This document shows, in pieces, positions 9,240 through 19,591 of a stretch of DNA of 64,000 nt. Numbering within the stretch: the stretch's first letter is position 1; the number at the start of each line of letters is the position of its first letter. A program made the position numbers and the translations under genes. The notes beneath the pieces are model-generated. The model was given only the letters and a program-made list of their open reading frames with translations, did no database searches and was not told the origin of the DNA. Source of the DNA: Symsagittifera roscoffensis (lineage: Eukaryota > Xenacoelomorpha > Acoela > Convolutidae); contig NC_087065.1 of the NCBI RefSeq assembly GCF_963678635.1, forward strand, positions 1,982,001-2,046,000. The letters run 5' to 3'.

Positions 9240-11684
9240 ATGAAATATCGTTTGACTCAAGAGAATGGCTGGTGGCCATTTTTGACACCAAGGCTGGAGA
9301 ACGCCAAGAACAAGACAAGGGAGGAAGCACCACCCCTCGTGAAACAAGTCTGGAGTTTTCTGGAGAAACAACTGGAGCTGGCCGAAACAAGAGACATGAC
9401 GGTGGCTAGATTTGTCTCGGCCGCCAATGAAGTGACGATTGGAGGGTTCTGGAGAGAGCACGCCAAAGGCGAATTAAAGACTAGGAGGGATTACGAGATT
9501 CTCAAGTTCTTGAGTCCTTGCTGGGAGAAGGAATTCTTGGCAGGAATATTCGGTACCACGGCGACTATCTTTGGAGCCTTCGTGCAGGAGATACTGGGCA
9601 TGCCCATCAGCCTGCTTTTGGCCCTGTATTTGGTCTACCCCAGATACTTGTTCAACATGGGCCCAGCATACATGTTTAGTCGGGGAGTGGAGACACTTCG
9701 AGTTGATGGGTACCTGGCACTAGTACTCTTGACCCATGGGGAATTGGTGTCGTTTCATCGATTAATGGAATATGGAGAGCCTCTGTCTATGGGGAGAGTC
9801 CACACGAGCATTGAAACCAGCTCCTACAAGTGTGCCGCAGGGTTGAAGACGTTGCTAGTACAATACCTCATGATGCAAAATCGGCACATGACGGGTGAAG
9901 ATGAGAATCCAACTTCGACAGAAGAATGGAAGAAGACGAACAGAGGGATGCCTCTGCTGACGGACCTATGCCTGGCAATGAGGTCGGACCCAATGGGGAT
10001 AATCCGGGGCCTAGAGGAGGTGGTGACCTGCATTTATGGTCCAGCAGTGACGTACGCGTTCCCAGACCCCCTGGTGACAACGTATCGTCACTCTGTAACG
10101 CACTTGAGTCTTATCAGTATACTGGATGGGACGGCGTTAAATTGGTGTCAGCAGGAGGTGCTCAGAGGGCGAATGAGCAACACGGTACTCTTTGGAAAGG
10201 TGAAAGATGCCGAGCTAATAGTGTACAACTTCAGGGGGCAAATGCAATGTAGAATGGGAGGCAAGCGAGAGGGTCCCATCGAAATGTATCCCAAATTCTG
10301 GAACTTGAACCCATTGACGGCGGACGGACGAGAAATCTTGAGAATTCCTGCCTGGAAGGAGTGCTTCGCACTGGTGAAGAGGGAGCTGGAGACCATAATG
10401 GAGAAAGAAATCCTCCCAGCCACCATGCCTGAGTTCCCAATAGTCAGGAGGATGACCTTAGGAATGAATAGTCCCTTGGTAGTTCCCTCCATAATGGCGA
10501 GGATGACGACGGAGGAAATGCAGAAGGATTTCACTGATGGCTGGGACCCCCTGTTCATTGGCTACACGGCGGCGGTCTACTTCCATACCAGCGAGATGAA
10601 GGTAAATTCGTGGACGACGCAAGCGAAAAAGAGTAGAGGTTCGCAGCCCCCAGGGTATGAGGTGCGGAAGGTCTTGAGAACTCTAGAGAAGGAGGGACTT
10701 GAGAACATGTTACCCATATGGGATGATGGCAGGATGATCGTGATGGAGGGGCACGTCGCATTGGTGGACGACATGAAATTTGCCACGAGAAAATATAAGG
10801 CACCCTATGGCTTGGAACAGGTGGAAATAAGACAGGAGGGAACAGAACTAGATGCAGCAGGTCAACTGCATGTAGCACTGACGGAATACAAAAAGCTGGA
10901 TCCTACGACACCATCACCACTGTCCGTGGACACGCCTGGAGACAAGAGGAGTGGACCCGTCGAGGACCGATTTAAGAAAATTCTCGAGAGAAGGAGACAT
11001 GAGTCAGAAGAAGAGAGTATGGATGAAACTCTCAGTGAAGCCGGTGAAGACATGGAAGTTGGGAATACGCCTGAACCAGGGCCATCAGGGGAGGAGCTCA
11101 CCACTCAAGAGCTGTTGAAAGACTTGAGCGAGGAGAATTGGGCAGATACTGCCACACCACCCCTGATTCCGTCCCCCCGGAAGGATCTGGAATTGCCATT
11201 GGCAAGTGAGACCTTCAATATGGGGATGATACTCTTGAGCTCGGAGGAAAGGGAAAAGAACACTTTCGAAGGGAACAGGGACATATTCCTGGGATCACTG
11301 AAGGGCGATGCTTGGCAGGAGTTCTTGGAAGAATTCAATCAAGAAGTGGGCAGCGAGACGACGCTGGACAAATTCAAGGAGGAACTGTGGGACACAGTCG
11401 TAAGATTTGGAGAACCGCTTCTGATAGGAACGGGCCTGGATGAGAAGGCGAGAAAAGAGCTACTGAGCAAGCTGGTAGAGCTGAGGAATTCACGATCGAA
11501 GACTAGAGAAGAAAAATGCGAGGACAGCTCTACTCGGAGACAAAAAACTGTAGATAAAATGGTTGATGATATAAAAAGGGATAAGGTTGGGACTAGTAAT
11601 ATGATTAAAAGTACTAATATCCTTAAGGCTCGAGCAGGGGGAGGCAAGAGTTGGAAGGAGTGGATGGAGAGGTCGAATCAGTGA
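9240..11684 (+). CDS. ORF3: conserved element protein of unknown function
   Basis: I chose ATG 9240 (MKYRLTQ) because copy C has its ATG at the matching residue (57382, MVYRLTQ); the frame is open upstream to about 9210 without another ATG. The protein is about 814 residues. The first half is well conserved in A, B and C and includes a hydrophobic stretch at about residues 105-150 (LLLALYLVYPRYLFNMGPAYMFSRG), possibly a buried helix bundle rather than a clear membrane anchor. A variable acidic middle (about 580-690) has Ser/Pro-rich peptides. A conserved C-terminal block around LWDTVVRFGEPLLIGTG is shared with B and E. I recognise no known family. Its stop TGA (11682-11684) overlaps the ORF4 ATG (11684-11686) as TGATG, an arrangement typical of termination-reinitiation. 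Confidence 0.8.
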   Translation: MKYRLTQENGWWPFLTPRLENAKNKTREEAPPLVKQVWSFLEKQLELAETRDMTVARFVSAANEVTIGGFWREHAKGELKTRRDYEILKFLSPCWEKEFLAGIFGTTATIFGAFVQEILGMPISLLLALYLVYPRYLFNMGPAYMFSRGVETLRVDGYLALVLLTHGELVSFHRLMEYGEPLSMGRVHTSIETSSYKCAAGLKTLLVQYLMMQNRHMTGEDENPTSTEEWKKTNRGMPLLTDLCLAMRSDPMGIIRGLEEVVTCIYGPAVTYAFPDPLVTTYRHSVTHLSLISILDGTALNWCQQEVLRGRMSNTVLFGKVKDAELIVYNFRGQMQCRMGGKREGPIEMYPKFWNLNPLTADGREILRIPAWKECFALVKRELETIMEKEILPATMPEFPIVRRMTLGMNSPLVVPSIMARMTTEEMQKDFTDGWDPLFIGYTAAVYFHTSEMKVNSWTTQAKKSRGSQPPGYEVRKVLRTLEKEGLENMLPIWDDGRMIVMEGHVALVDDMKFATRKYKAPYGLEQVEIRQEGTELDAAGQLHVALTEYKKLDPTTPSPLSVDTPGDKRSGPVEDRFKKILERRRHESEEESMDETLSEAGEDMEVGNTPEPGPSGEELTTQELLKDLSEENWADTATPPLIPSPRKDLELPLASETFNMGMILLSSEEREKNTFEGNRDIFLGSLKGDAWQEFLEEFNQEVGSETTLDKFKEELWDTVVRFGEPLLIGTGLDEKARKELLSKLVELRNSRSKTREEKCEDSSTRRQKTVDKMVDDIKRDKVGTSNMIKSTNILKARAGGGKSWKEWMERSNQ

Positions 11685-14600
11685 TGGTAGCCACAACACC
11701 CTCAAGTAGAGATGTGAAGACTCGCAAGAGGAAGAGAGAAGTGGAAGGATTGGGTAGTCCTTCAGTGGATGCTGTTTCGGAAGGAAACTTGAGAGAGACG
11801 GCGCCCATGGTTTTTGCTCGATGCAAGACGGCGGCATACAAGAGCAGCTCGGAGCTCAGAAGACCACTTGAAGTAGAGAGGGAAATAGAGGTTTCCACCA
11901 GTTCGACATCGGAGGAAGACTTCAAGCCTCAGAAGATAAACGTGAAGAGAGGTTCAACGAACGGACAGACATGGGAAGTAGATGTCGGCAAAGAATGGAT
12001 CTCGAAGGCACACCAGGCCACGGGCAAGCGAGTGACAAGTGATCCATTGGAAAGGAACAAGACGAGGAACACCTCCCGGACGTGGTGGGTGGCCCTTGAA
12101 ACATTGAAAGAAATGGAGGACTGCTGGAAGAAGTTGGACAGTGGAGTAGCTCGCAAGCGACGTAATTGGGCCACCCAGCAAAAGGCCGAGGTTAATAGAA
12201 TAGAAATGGCAAATCATCTGAAGAGGTCCTGGCAGAGTTTGTTGAAGGATCATTTTGAAGAAGCAATGAGGACACCCTCATCAGCACCACCATTAATGGC
12301 GAATCCCTTCGTTAGAACTGCAGGACAATTAATGTTCACCTGGAGTCTGGTGGGGATAGAAGTTGGGAAGCAAGAAGCTAGATGTGTATCAGGCACTGAT
12401 GCAACACGTAGCCAGGGACAACTCAGGCTTGAGCCTGGCCAGAAGAAAGGATGCCACGTGTTTCTTGAGATGGATAATGTCGATGATGTCTGATAGCACC
12501 ATCCTGGCATGCCAACAGAGAGCAAGCGTAAGCAAAACCATGGAAAAAAGAGTCTCAACGGTCATCTTGAACGTGTATCAGAGCACATGAATAGAAAAGG
12601 AAGAGGGTTCCAGACTATCCCTAGAGAACCATAGGAAGCTAGACGAGGTACGGAGGTTTTATAATAAGAAGTTCGAAGAAGAACATGATGTTCACCGTAA
12701 CCTGGCCTCGTCAGAGCAGTACTCGAGAATCAGCGAGAAGGGGGAATACCAATATGTGTCTGGAGTGATGGGAATGGCCTACAACCCCTTCTTAGACTCG
12801 GAAGCTGGAGGCGCCCACAGGAACCATGAGGTAGCGGAGCTACTGAAGTTTTGGACAGAAAGAATGATGGAAATAGACGCGGTGGAAAAAGAGGGGCCGA
12901 GCCTGGGCCTGATTCTTGAGAAAACACCAGAGGTGGTGAGCATACCGCATTCAAACAAGAGAGTTGAAGTGAACATGGGCGATGGAAATGGCTTGTTAAC
13001 CACGAACTTGGGAGTGATATGGAAGCTATTAAGACCCTCCTGGTGTCCACATCCCCACGCGAGTCTGATCGAAGAAACCACCGAGCGAGTGAGGTTAGCA
13101 CCAACGGAAGATGAAGATCTGGCAAAGTTGAGTGTGCTGCATAAGCTAATTTCACCTCAGATGCAAGAGCCAGGCGAAAAGACTAGTAATCCCGGGTCAG
13201 CAAAGAAATTGGAGCCGGGTAGCTGTCTGGATTCGACGTGTGGAAACGGAGAGCACACCTGCGATGGACGGTCATGCGTTAGAATACTGTCATTTCAAAA
13301 AGAAGACCTGGTCACTTGGTTCGAAGACATAACAGAAAGGGAGAAAAGTGAAGTGCAAATAGTAGCGGAGTGTTACGCGAGAACCACGGTGAATATAGCG
13401 ACAGCTCTCGGATTCTTCTCGAGAATGTGTAGTCTGCAGTCACTGGAAAGACTAGAATCTGAACATCATTTAGTGACGGCGTTGAGCGTAGAATCATGGC
13501 CCGGGGTGTTGCAGGTGACTCAAAAACACATCCGGAGCTGGAAGGTTGGTCTCGAGGCGGAAATGGGATTTCCCATGAGCGAAGCTTATGGCTTGCCATT
13601 GAACGCGAAATCGCTGATAGGGTCAATGATGGCCAACTTGTGCGGAAGTCACTACCCACTGCACATGGTGATGGTGGAAGCATCGAGCCAAAGAGTACTG
13701 GTGGACAAGGCCTTTTCAGTGCCCAAGTGCGTGAGGTTGGCTCGGATATCGCATCACTCGCACAAGATGTTGAGAAAAATCAGAGGGACAGTACCAAAAG
13801 AATTGAGAGATGACTTGAGTGAAATCTGGGGAGAAGAACTTTTGAAGTTGGAGAGAGAGAACACAAGCGATCACGAGAGACAAAACGTGATCGGAAAACC
13901 TGTGGGAAACGCTCCAAACCTGGAAGATAACGACACGATGCATGAGAAAATGATGGAGCTTGAGCCTCTCTTGGAAGCCTCGGGGGAGCGTAACCTCAGG
14001 AGCATTGAAATCACCCATGGAGAATGCCCATGCCACTGTTTAGCGCAAACGGTGTGGTATCCAGATCACAAGAACCTTTGCCTGGTGTGGGATATGGAAG
14101 AAATCCGGTCGATCGGACTACCGGATCACCGACAGAAGGTGACGATCTTGGTAGTGAGTACGATCTTGGCTCTGAGATGGATAGAAGAGAATATAACGAA
14201 GTATCGGGAAGCGGGGACGCCAACGGCAGAGTCAATATACGCGATAGACTACAGTAGGAGACTCGAGTTGTTTGAGACTGCGTGCAAGGTATTCGCCATA
14301 CCAACGGAAGTCAGACATGTCTGGAGCCGTTTGAGGTACTTCCCATGGTTTCGGGCGACGCTGACGTCCTGGTTGTACATGACAACGAAAGATCACATGA
14401 GAAAACATCAAAAGGAGTATCGACAGTTCCAGGCCGAGATTGGACCGGAAGCTTTCAAGAGACCCCTGTTAACCCATCCTAATGCAATCACGACAGGATG
14501 GAAGAGAGTGGGTAAAATGTCTAGAGACAATACCAAGGCGAGGGAATCGATACTAGAGGAGGACCTGGCGAAGAACGTGAGCTTGAGCCTGCACAACTCC

Positions 14601-14810
14601 TTTTGTTTGAACCGGGAATCTAGGGTGAAGGCACTACCCAACCAAGCAAAGAGGTTGCAAGAGCAAAGAGAATGGATGCGATCCTACGAGCAGCTGAAGG
14701 CGTGGGAGGAGATTGTGATTAGCTCCGATGATGAAGAGGAGCTGTTGAGACAGTTTGCCGTATCTAGTACTTCAGGGTGTAGTACCTCCAAGGCGAAGAG
14801 TGCGAGATGA
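11684..14810 (+). pseudogene. ORF4 of element A, unknown function, with a frame change and an in-frame stop
   Basis: Begins at ATG 11684, sharing one base with the ORF3 stop. The first frame runs to a TGA ending at 12493, but homology and reading continue one base over from about 12350-12480. That second frame is broken by TGA 12588-12590 and then stays open to 14810. An undamaged protein would be about 1040 residues. The N-terminal quarter is basic. The C-terminal 680 residues are the best conserved and match B and D: a Cys/His-containing segment (CLDSTCGNGEHTCDGRSC), a GECPCHCLAQTVWYP motif, then VWDMEE, GLPD, ALRWIEE, and near the end LTHPNAITT and LHNSFCLNRE. The conserved Cys and His suggest metal binding, but I recognise no family. 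The damage may be recent, since both flanks remain open. Confidence 0.75.
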
Positions 14811-15239
14811 GTGGGTGGCTCGTATGGATCTTGAGTCTTGAGAGAGGAAAGGGGGCTTGAGCGTGGATCCGGGTGAAACTTGGATTCACGAAAAAGAAGT
14901 TTTAACAAAGCAAATATTGTTATTAATATACTATATTTTTTATATAAATCAAATTGCTGCATGACAATTTCCTGATTGAATAGGACAAAAGAAAATTTAA
15001 ATGATTGGCTTGGAAAGCAAGAATTCAAGGGTGCAGGTGTGTGCAGATTTTGATTGCTGTTTAGCGATAGTGTGAAAATTTTACATGGCTGTGAATTTTG
15101 GGGTGTAGATAAGCTTAAGTCTGCTGCAAACTTCTGTAAATGACCACTGGCACTGTATCTTGAGTAACACTCGGTTTTCTGGGACTCACTGGCAGAAGAC
15201 AGCACGCGATGAGGACATCGATCTCGAGTCCGGGGAGTA
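14811..15239 (+). other. 3' untranslated region of element A ending in the polypurine tract
   Basis: No coding sequence seen. The region is AT-rich between 14880 and 15010. It ends with GAGTCCGGGGAGTA (15226-15239) directly before the LTR's TGTGCC; this is the position of a 3' polypurine tract for plus-strand priming. CTTGAG occurs four times here. Confidence 0.75.
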
Positions 15240-16123
15240 TGTGCCAGTCGGTCATATTCGGAAGTTTGACCTTGAGAGAAGCAAAAAACACTTGATTTTG
15301 GAGTGAAATTTAATTTTTCAAAATTTCGAATGGAACCTGTCATGCACGATTTTCTCGCGATAACTGAAAATCAGAAAAGAGAAGTCAGAACGTTCGAGTG
15401 AAAAACGCGGGAAAGTTGCAAGAGAAATCGGTAGGAAATTGCTATTCGCAATTTCCATCATAGTGAACAAGAGTAGAGCTGTCCCATCTGAAATAGAAGA
15501 CAGAGTATTCCCGAGAGAACGATTATTTGAGCTGGACCAGAGTGAACCTTCGACGGAAAGGTGGACAACTTGAGTGTCCCAATGGTTCACGAGAAACTAT
15601 ATCCTAGAGTTAAGACTTGTCCTCGTTATTGAAACTGATAAACATTAAAACTCATTTAGTTACATTATTTAATTCTTGAGTTAATTACCGACTGAAGTAC
15701 TTCCCCTTCTTGAGTGTGCTACAATGTGAGTACTAATTTAAATTTCTAGAGTGTGTTTTATAATTGTTATGTTGAGGTAAGGCGAGTTTCAGGTTGATCC
15801 ATCTGAAATGGATCAAAGTTACACTGTCTAATAAAAAGTAACTTAACGGATTGTTCCAACCCGGTTTTTAACGGCGTTCATGTATTTTGGGTATCTAGAG
15901 ACCTAAGTATGGGGACGTTTCTAATTCTAGAGTGGGGGGATATTTTAGTAGTAGCCTTTAAGCTGTAACGGGTCGTAGTCTCATGTCACAAACGAACCGA
16001 ACTGGCTCCGACCGTTCTTGAGGTAGAAAAACACAAGAGATGGTGTCCCTGACCCTTGAGCCAGTGGTTATAGGGCCTATTTTTCTTAAGCCTCATGTGT
16101 GACTGCAGTAGACGAATGTTACA
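15240..16123 (+). repeat. 3' LTR of element A (884 bp)
   Basis: Begins TGTGCCAGTCGG and ends GAATGTTACA, a TG...CA terminus shared in sense orientation with the LTRs of B, C and D. AATAAA near 15828 (CTAATAAAAAG) could be the polyadenylation signal. CTTGAG appears six times. The split 5' LTR of C (17410-17940 plus 42086-42448) aligns along its full length. Confidence 0.9.
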
Positions 16124-16599
16124 AAATTGGTTCAGTATGTCTTCCAGCATTGATCTTGAAAATTAAAACTCGGAAATGATCGACACTATCAACTTAACAA
16201 CAAAAAATTGATTTTAATGCGGCAGCAACAGGGATACTCGATTTAGTGCTAGTCAGTGAAAATGTTCAGTGCATCTGTCTATCCAAATTCGAAGATCCAA
16301 TAATTTCAAGTCATTTACCTTTGTCTCTTGAAATCTCCGTTAAAGAACCTATATCTATTCAAAAATCTTCATAAAAAAGAGGTCAATTAAATTGGGTAGA
16401 GGCTGAAAAAAGAGGTCAATTAAAAAGAGGTCAATTAAATGATACTTTTGACCTTCTGATTACCTTCTAAAAAAATAGAAAAAAAAATAAAGAAAAACGA
16501 AAAAAAAAACAAAAAAAAAAGAAAAAAAAAGAAAATAAAAAAATTAAATTGGGCCCTTCCGTCATGCGACGAACGTGCACATGTTGGATAGGGCCGTAC
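16124..16599. other. AT-rich spacer with a short repeat and an A-rich tract
   Basis: No gene seen. AGAGGTCAATTAAA occurs three times between about 16377 and 16440, followed by an A-rich low-complexity run (about 16465-16545). It separates the 3' LTR of A from the next LTR remnant and may be target DNA or remains of older insertions. Confidence 0.6.
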
Positions 16600-17308
16600 T
16601 GTAACATTCGCCCGGAAGTATATATCGACGGGAAAAAAAGCTTGGTTGTAAAACTACTGGCTAGCGTCTGAACACAGCTCTACATGCTTTACACCGTCTC
16701 TGCCAAAGCCAGTTCTTCGTGTGATCCGTTTAACATCGCGTCGACAAAAACGTTACTGCTTCCGGTAGATGAAAATCATCATTCCCATTGGAGATGGATC
16801 AACCCTTTCCCTCAACTCCTAGCTTCTCATATTCTGAAAATGAATTTGGTATTAATTAAATTCAACTCAAGACATTCCGGGAAGCTAAAAGTTGTTAAAA
16901 TAGCGACTTATAGTTCTCTCCCGAAACCCTTCCGGATTCTTGAATCCGGACAAAGAGCTGTCTTGTCTCTTTCCGGAAGGCTGGTCACGACGTTCCAACA
17001 CCCTTCCTGGTTCTTAGAAATCGCTTCCTAACGATATTAGCTGCACAATCGTTTCAACTCGGAATGGTCGTAAATCACTATATTTTCTCAGTTCGTCGTT
17101 GCTTTCCGTCCGACTCTTCTGTGTCTAAGACTATTGTTGTTCTGTTTTTTCGAAGTTGTCAGTTGTCGCGAAAAATAAAATCGTCAGGTGTCTTTCATGC
17201 GCAAATCGAGAATTTGAAAACTAACATATCACACCGAATTGACCATTCCCAATTCGTCAAACTGAACGACTAACATCGTTAATGCGCAAAAAACCGCCAA
17301 TTTTCTTG
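16600..17308 (-). repeat. Degenerate solo LTR of the D type
   Basis: Starts TGTAACATTCGCCCGGAAG, like the D LTR at 61269, and follows it through the CCGTCTCT, GACAAAAACGTTACTG, GATGGATCAACCCTTTCCC and CCGGATTCTTGAATCCGG blocks. About 150 bases of the middle are missing, and the far end drifts beyond recognition near 17300. It lies in the minus orientation, with no coding partner beside it. Confidence 0.75.
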
Positions 17309-17410
17309 TGTAACAGTCGCCTACTTAAGTCACATATGAGGTTAAAGAAAAATAGTCCCTATAACCATTGGTTCAAGAGTCAGGGACTGTTACCTTCGCC
17401 CGGAACTACA
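17309..17410 (-). repeat. Mosaic of LTR ends: inverted A/C-type end plus a 23-bp D-type end
   Basis: 17309-17387 is the reverse complement of the last about 80 bases of an A/C-type LTR (TGTAACAGTCGCC ... GTCAGGGAC). It is followed at 17388-17410 by TGTTACCTTCGCCCGGAAC, the end of a D-type LTR, and then at once by the C LTR. This is a record of repeated insertion and deletion at one spot. Confidence 0.65.
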
Positions 17411-17940
17411 GAGCCAGTCGGTCATATTTGGAAGTTTGACCTTGAGGAATACGGACAACGTAATTTTGGGGTGGAATGTAATTTTTCAAAATTCAAATTG
17501 AGCCTGTCATGCTCAACTTTCTCGCGGAAACTGATAATCTCAGAAATACAAGATCAGAACGACCGAATTATAATCGCGGGAAAGTGGTCAAATTTAGCAG
17601 CGGGAAATTGCTATTCGCAATTTCCGATACATAATTAGAACGAGAGTAGAGCTGTCCTATCTTGATATAGGAAACAGAGCGATTGCAAAAGAAGAGCTTA
17701 TCAATTAATAATGGACCAGAGTGAACCTTCGGTGGAAAGGTAGACAACTGAAGTCTCCCAATGGTTCAGACCCAAATTTCAATTCTCAAGCTAAAACTTG
17801 TTGGATTAGAGTTTTTTGAGTCAAATTTAATTCACCATTTTCCTCAAGTTGCTTATTACTTTAGTTACCTCAAATTCTCGAGTGTGCCGATACGTGAGTA
17901 CTCAATTTAGTTTTCTTGAGTGTGTTTTATGATTGTTATT
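17410..17940 (+). repeat. 5' LTR of element C, first part (interrupted by element B)
   Basis: Aligns with 15240-15773 of the A LTR, starting at GCCAGTCGGTCATAT; the expected first bases TGTG read AGAG here. It stops at 17940 where B begins, and the alignment resumes at 42086 after B. The two parts add up to about 894 bp, the expected LTR length. Confidence 0.85.
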
Positions 17941-18825
17941 TGTAACATTCGCCCAAATACTACACAGCGATGGAGCGTAGAAAAAGTACCTATTAACGAC
18001 TGGCAGGCGTCAGTTACCTTAATCCTACTCGTTTTTCACCGTCTCGACCTTGCCAGTTGATTTTCTGGTCTGTTTAGGGCTAAGTAAAAAGTTACTATTT
18101 TTAGGCCATCAGTCAAACGACTTTTGATCAGCTTTAGTTTACATGCGAACACAACCACATAGCTGAGTCTCAGATCCTCAGACTACATGATTGTCATTAA
18201 AAACACGGCTCGAACAACCTATTTTAATATGTTTTTGTGTGACAGTTCTATATTAAATCCATTGGAGATGGATTGACCCATTCCTCTTTCTAAATACTCA
18301 TATTCTAAAATATCAAATCATACCGGTGTTAATTCAGACTTCTACTACATCCAAGTAGCTACAAAGTTAGTTTTATATAGTCCCTTCACATAAAACAGTC
18401 TCTGGGGGACCAAGCCTCCGCTCCCGTAATCTTCCTGAGATAAAGTTCTTATCTCTTCCAATTTGTGGCACGGGAGGGTTCCGTGGAATATTTCTTCTCC
18501 ACTGAAGCTTCCTTCTCCATCAATCTCCACTGCTAAGAGTCTTATCGTCTGTTGTTGCCACGATAAGAGGCTTCGTATTTTTCGTCTCTTGTGCGACCGT
18601 TTTCCACAATATTTGCCGTTGTTCTCTTTTTTCGTCGTTTTTCAGTCAAAATGGCCGTCTTTTTGTATTTCTCAGAAATATTCACTCTTCAATCGAAATT
18701 TTAAAAACAAAATTCTGGAATATTCCTACCCTCCTTCGCAATACTTTTTCGTTCCTAAGGCCTTTATTCGTTTTTTTTTCGTGTCGTTGGAAGGTTGCGC
18801 TTTGTCAATCTGGCAGAATGGCACA
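17941..18825 (-). repeat. 3' LTR of element B (885 bp)
   Basis: Near-identical direct repeat of 41207-42085, starting TGTAACATTCGCCC and ending AATGGCACA on the + strand. It carries 7 extra bases near 18047 relative to the other copy. An AATAAA in sense orientation lies near 18764-18769. Confidence 0.93.
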
Positions 18826-19591
18826 TACTCCCCGGACAAGTCCACATCAATGTCCCTATTGATCGCATAACACCGGGTTATCGTCAAGTAGTGTTCCAGT
18901 TCTCTGTAATCAATCTTACAAATCGCATAAGAAAATGACATACTCCACCTCAACTCACTACGTGTTCACAAATGGCATCGTACTACATTTTACTGACTTT
19001 CAACATTTTCACAAAACTTGCACCATGAGGAGTGTCCTAGATAAAATTTCTTTTCTGACTACTTACGCCGTCTTGCCATAAAACTTCTTTTCGCTCTTTG
19101 TGATTAAAAAGTGGGACGTGGCACGGCCACGCACTCGTTAAAATTAACTTAACATCACTCACCAAGTATAATCAGTTCTTTATGCAGTCCTTTCAATATT
19201 AAAACTAAGAAACTCTGTGGCTAGGAAAGTTATTGAGTTACTCACCCTTTCCGAGCGAGTTTACTCAAACTTACTATGTCGCCACACAGTGAAATTGTGT
19301 CTTACACAGGTTAAAAACTTCAGTCATGTTTAAATAGGTAAATATACTCACCTATGTTCTATATATATACATAAGTAGTATAATTAAAATTTTCTTTCAA
19401 CAATTTTAACAATTGCAACAACTTTCAAAGTTTGGTTTGACCAAACTAAATCAACACAAAAAGTTTAACAAGTTCAATAATCAAAACTTGGTTGATTGGT
19501 TCAAGTTTTAACACACAAAGACAATCAAGTTTTCTCTCCTTCTCTTTTCTTCTTTGCTCTTGTCTTCACTTGTTCTCTTCGTTCATCACCT
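18826..19591 (-). other. 3' untranslated region of element B with polypurine tract
   Basis: 18826-18837 reads GTCCGGGGAGTA in element sense directly against the LTR, the same tract as in A. The rest is non-coding and AT-rich. The arms ACTCTGTGGC (about 19212-19221) and GCCACACAGT (about 19281-19290) can pair and are matched by a similar pair in D. Confidence 0.7.

Larger units (their letters stand above)
1..16123 (+). mobile_element. Element A: giant Ty3/gypsy-like LTR retrotransposon, 5' end outside the window
   Basis: The best-preserved copy in the window. It enters in the middle of Pol just after the protease region and contains Pol, ORF2, ORF3, ORF4, a polypurine tract and a 3' LTR with TG...CA ends. 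The 5' LTR, leader, Gag and protease lie upstream of base 1; by comparison with copies B and C they would add several kilobases, giving a full length above 20 kb. Two genes carry damage: a small deletion splits Pol near 3043, and ORF4 has one frame change and one in-frame stop. ORF2 and ORF3 are uninterrupted. Copy C is its closest relative here; B is a more distant relative with the same gene order. Confidence 0.92.

Noticed and set aside
9520-9700. Hydrophobic segment of ORF3 as proof of an envelope glycoprotein
   Set aside because: No signal peptide, no cleavage site, no Cys-rich ectodomain; the segment contains charged residues.
14684-15343. 219-residue minus-strand ORF across the ORF4 end and the LTR border
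   Set aside because: Antisense to ORF4 and crosses the polypurine tract and LTR start; not kept in other copies.
16465-16545. A-rich tract as the poly(A) tail of a LINE or processed gene
   Set aside because: Interrupted by G and T, with no coding remnant or target duplication beside it.
16684-17638. ORFs of 60-118 residues in the LTR region, reading like small proteins
   Set aside because: They lie in LTR remnants, are not conserved in the matching LTRs, and have no recognisable features.
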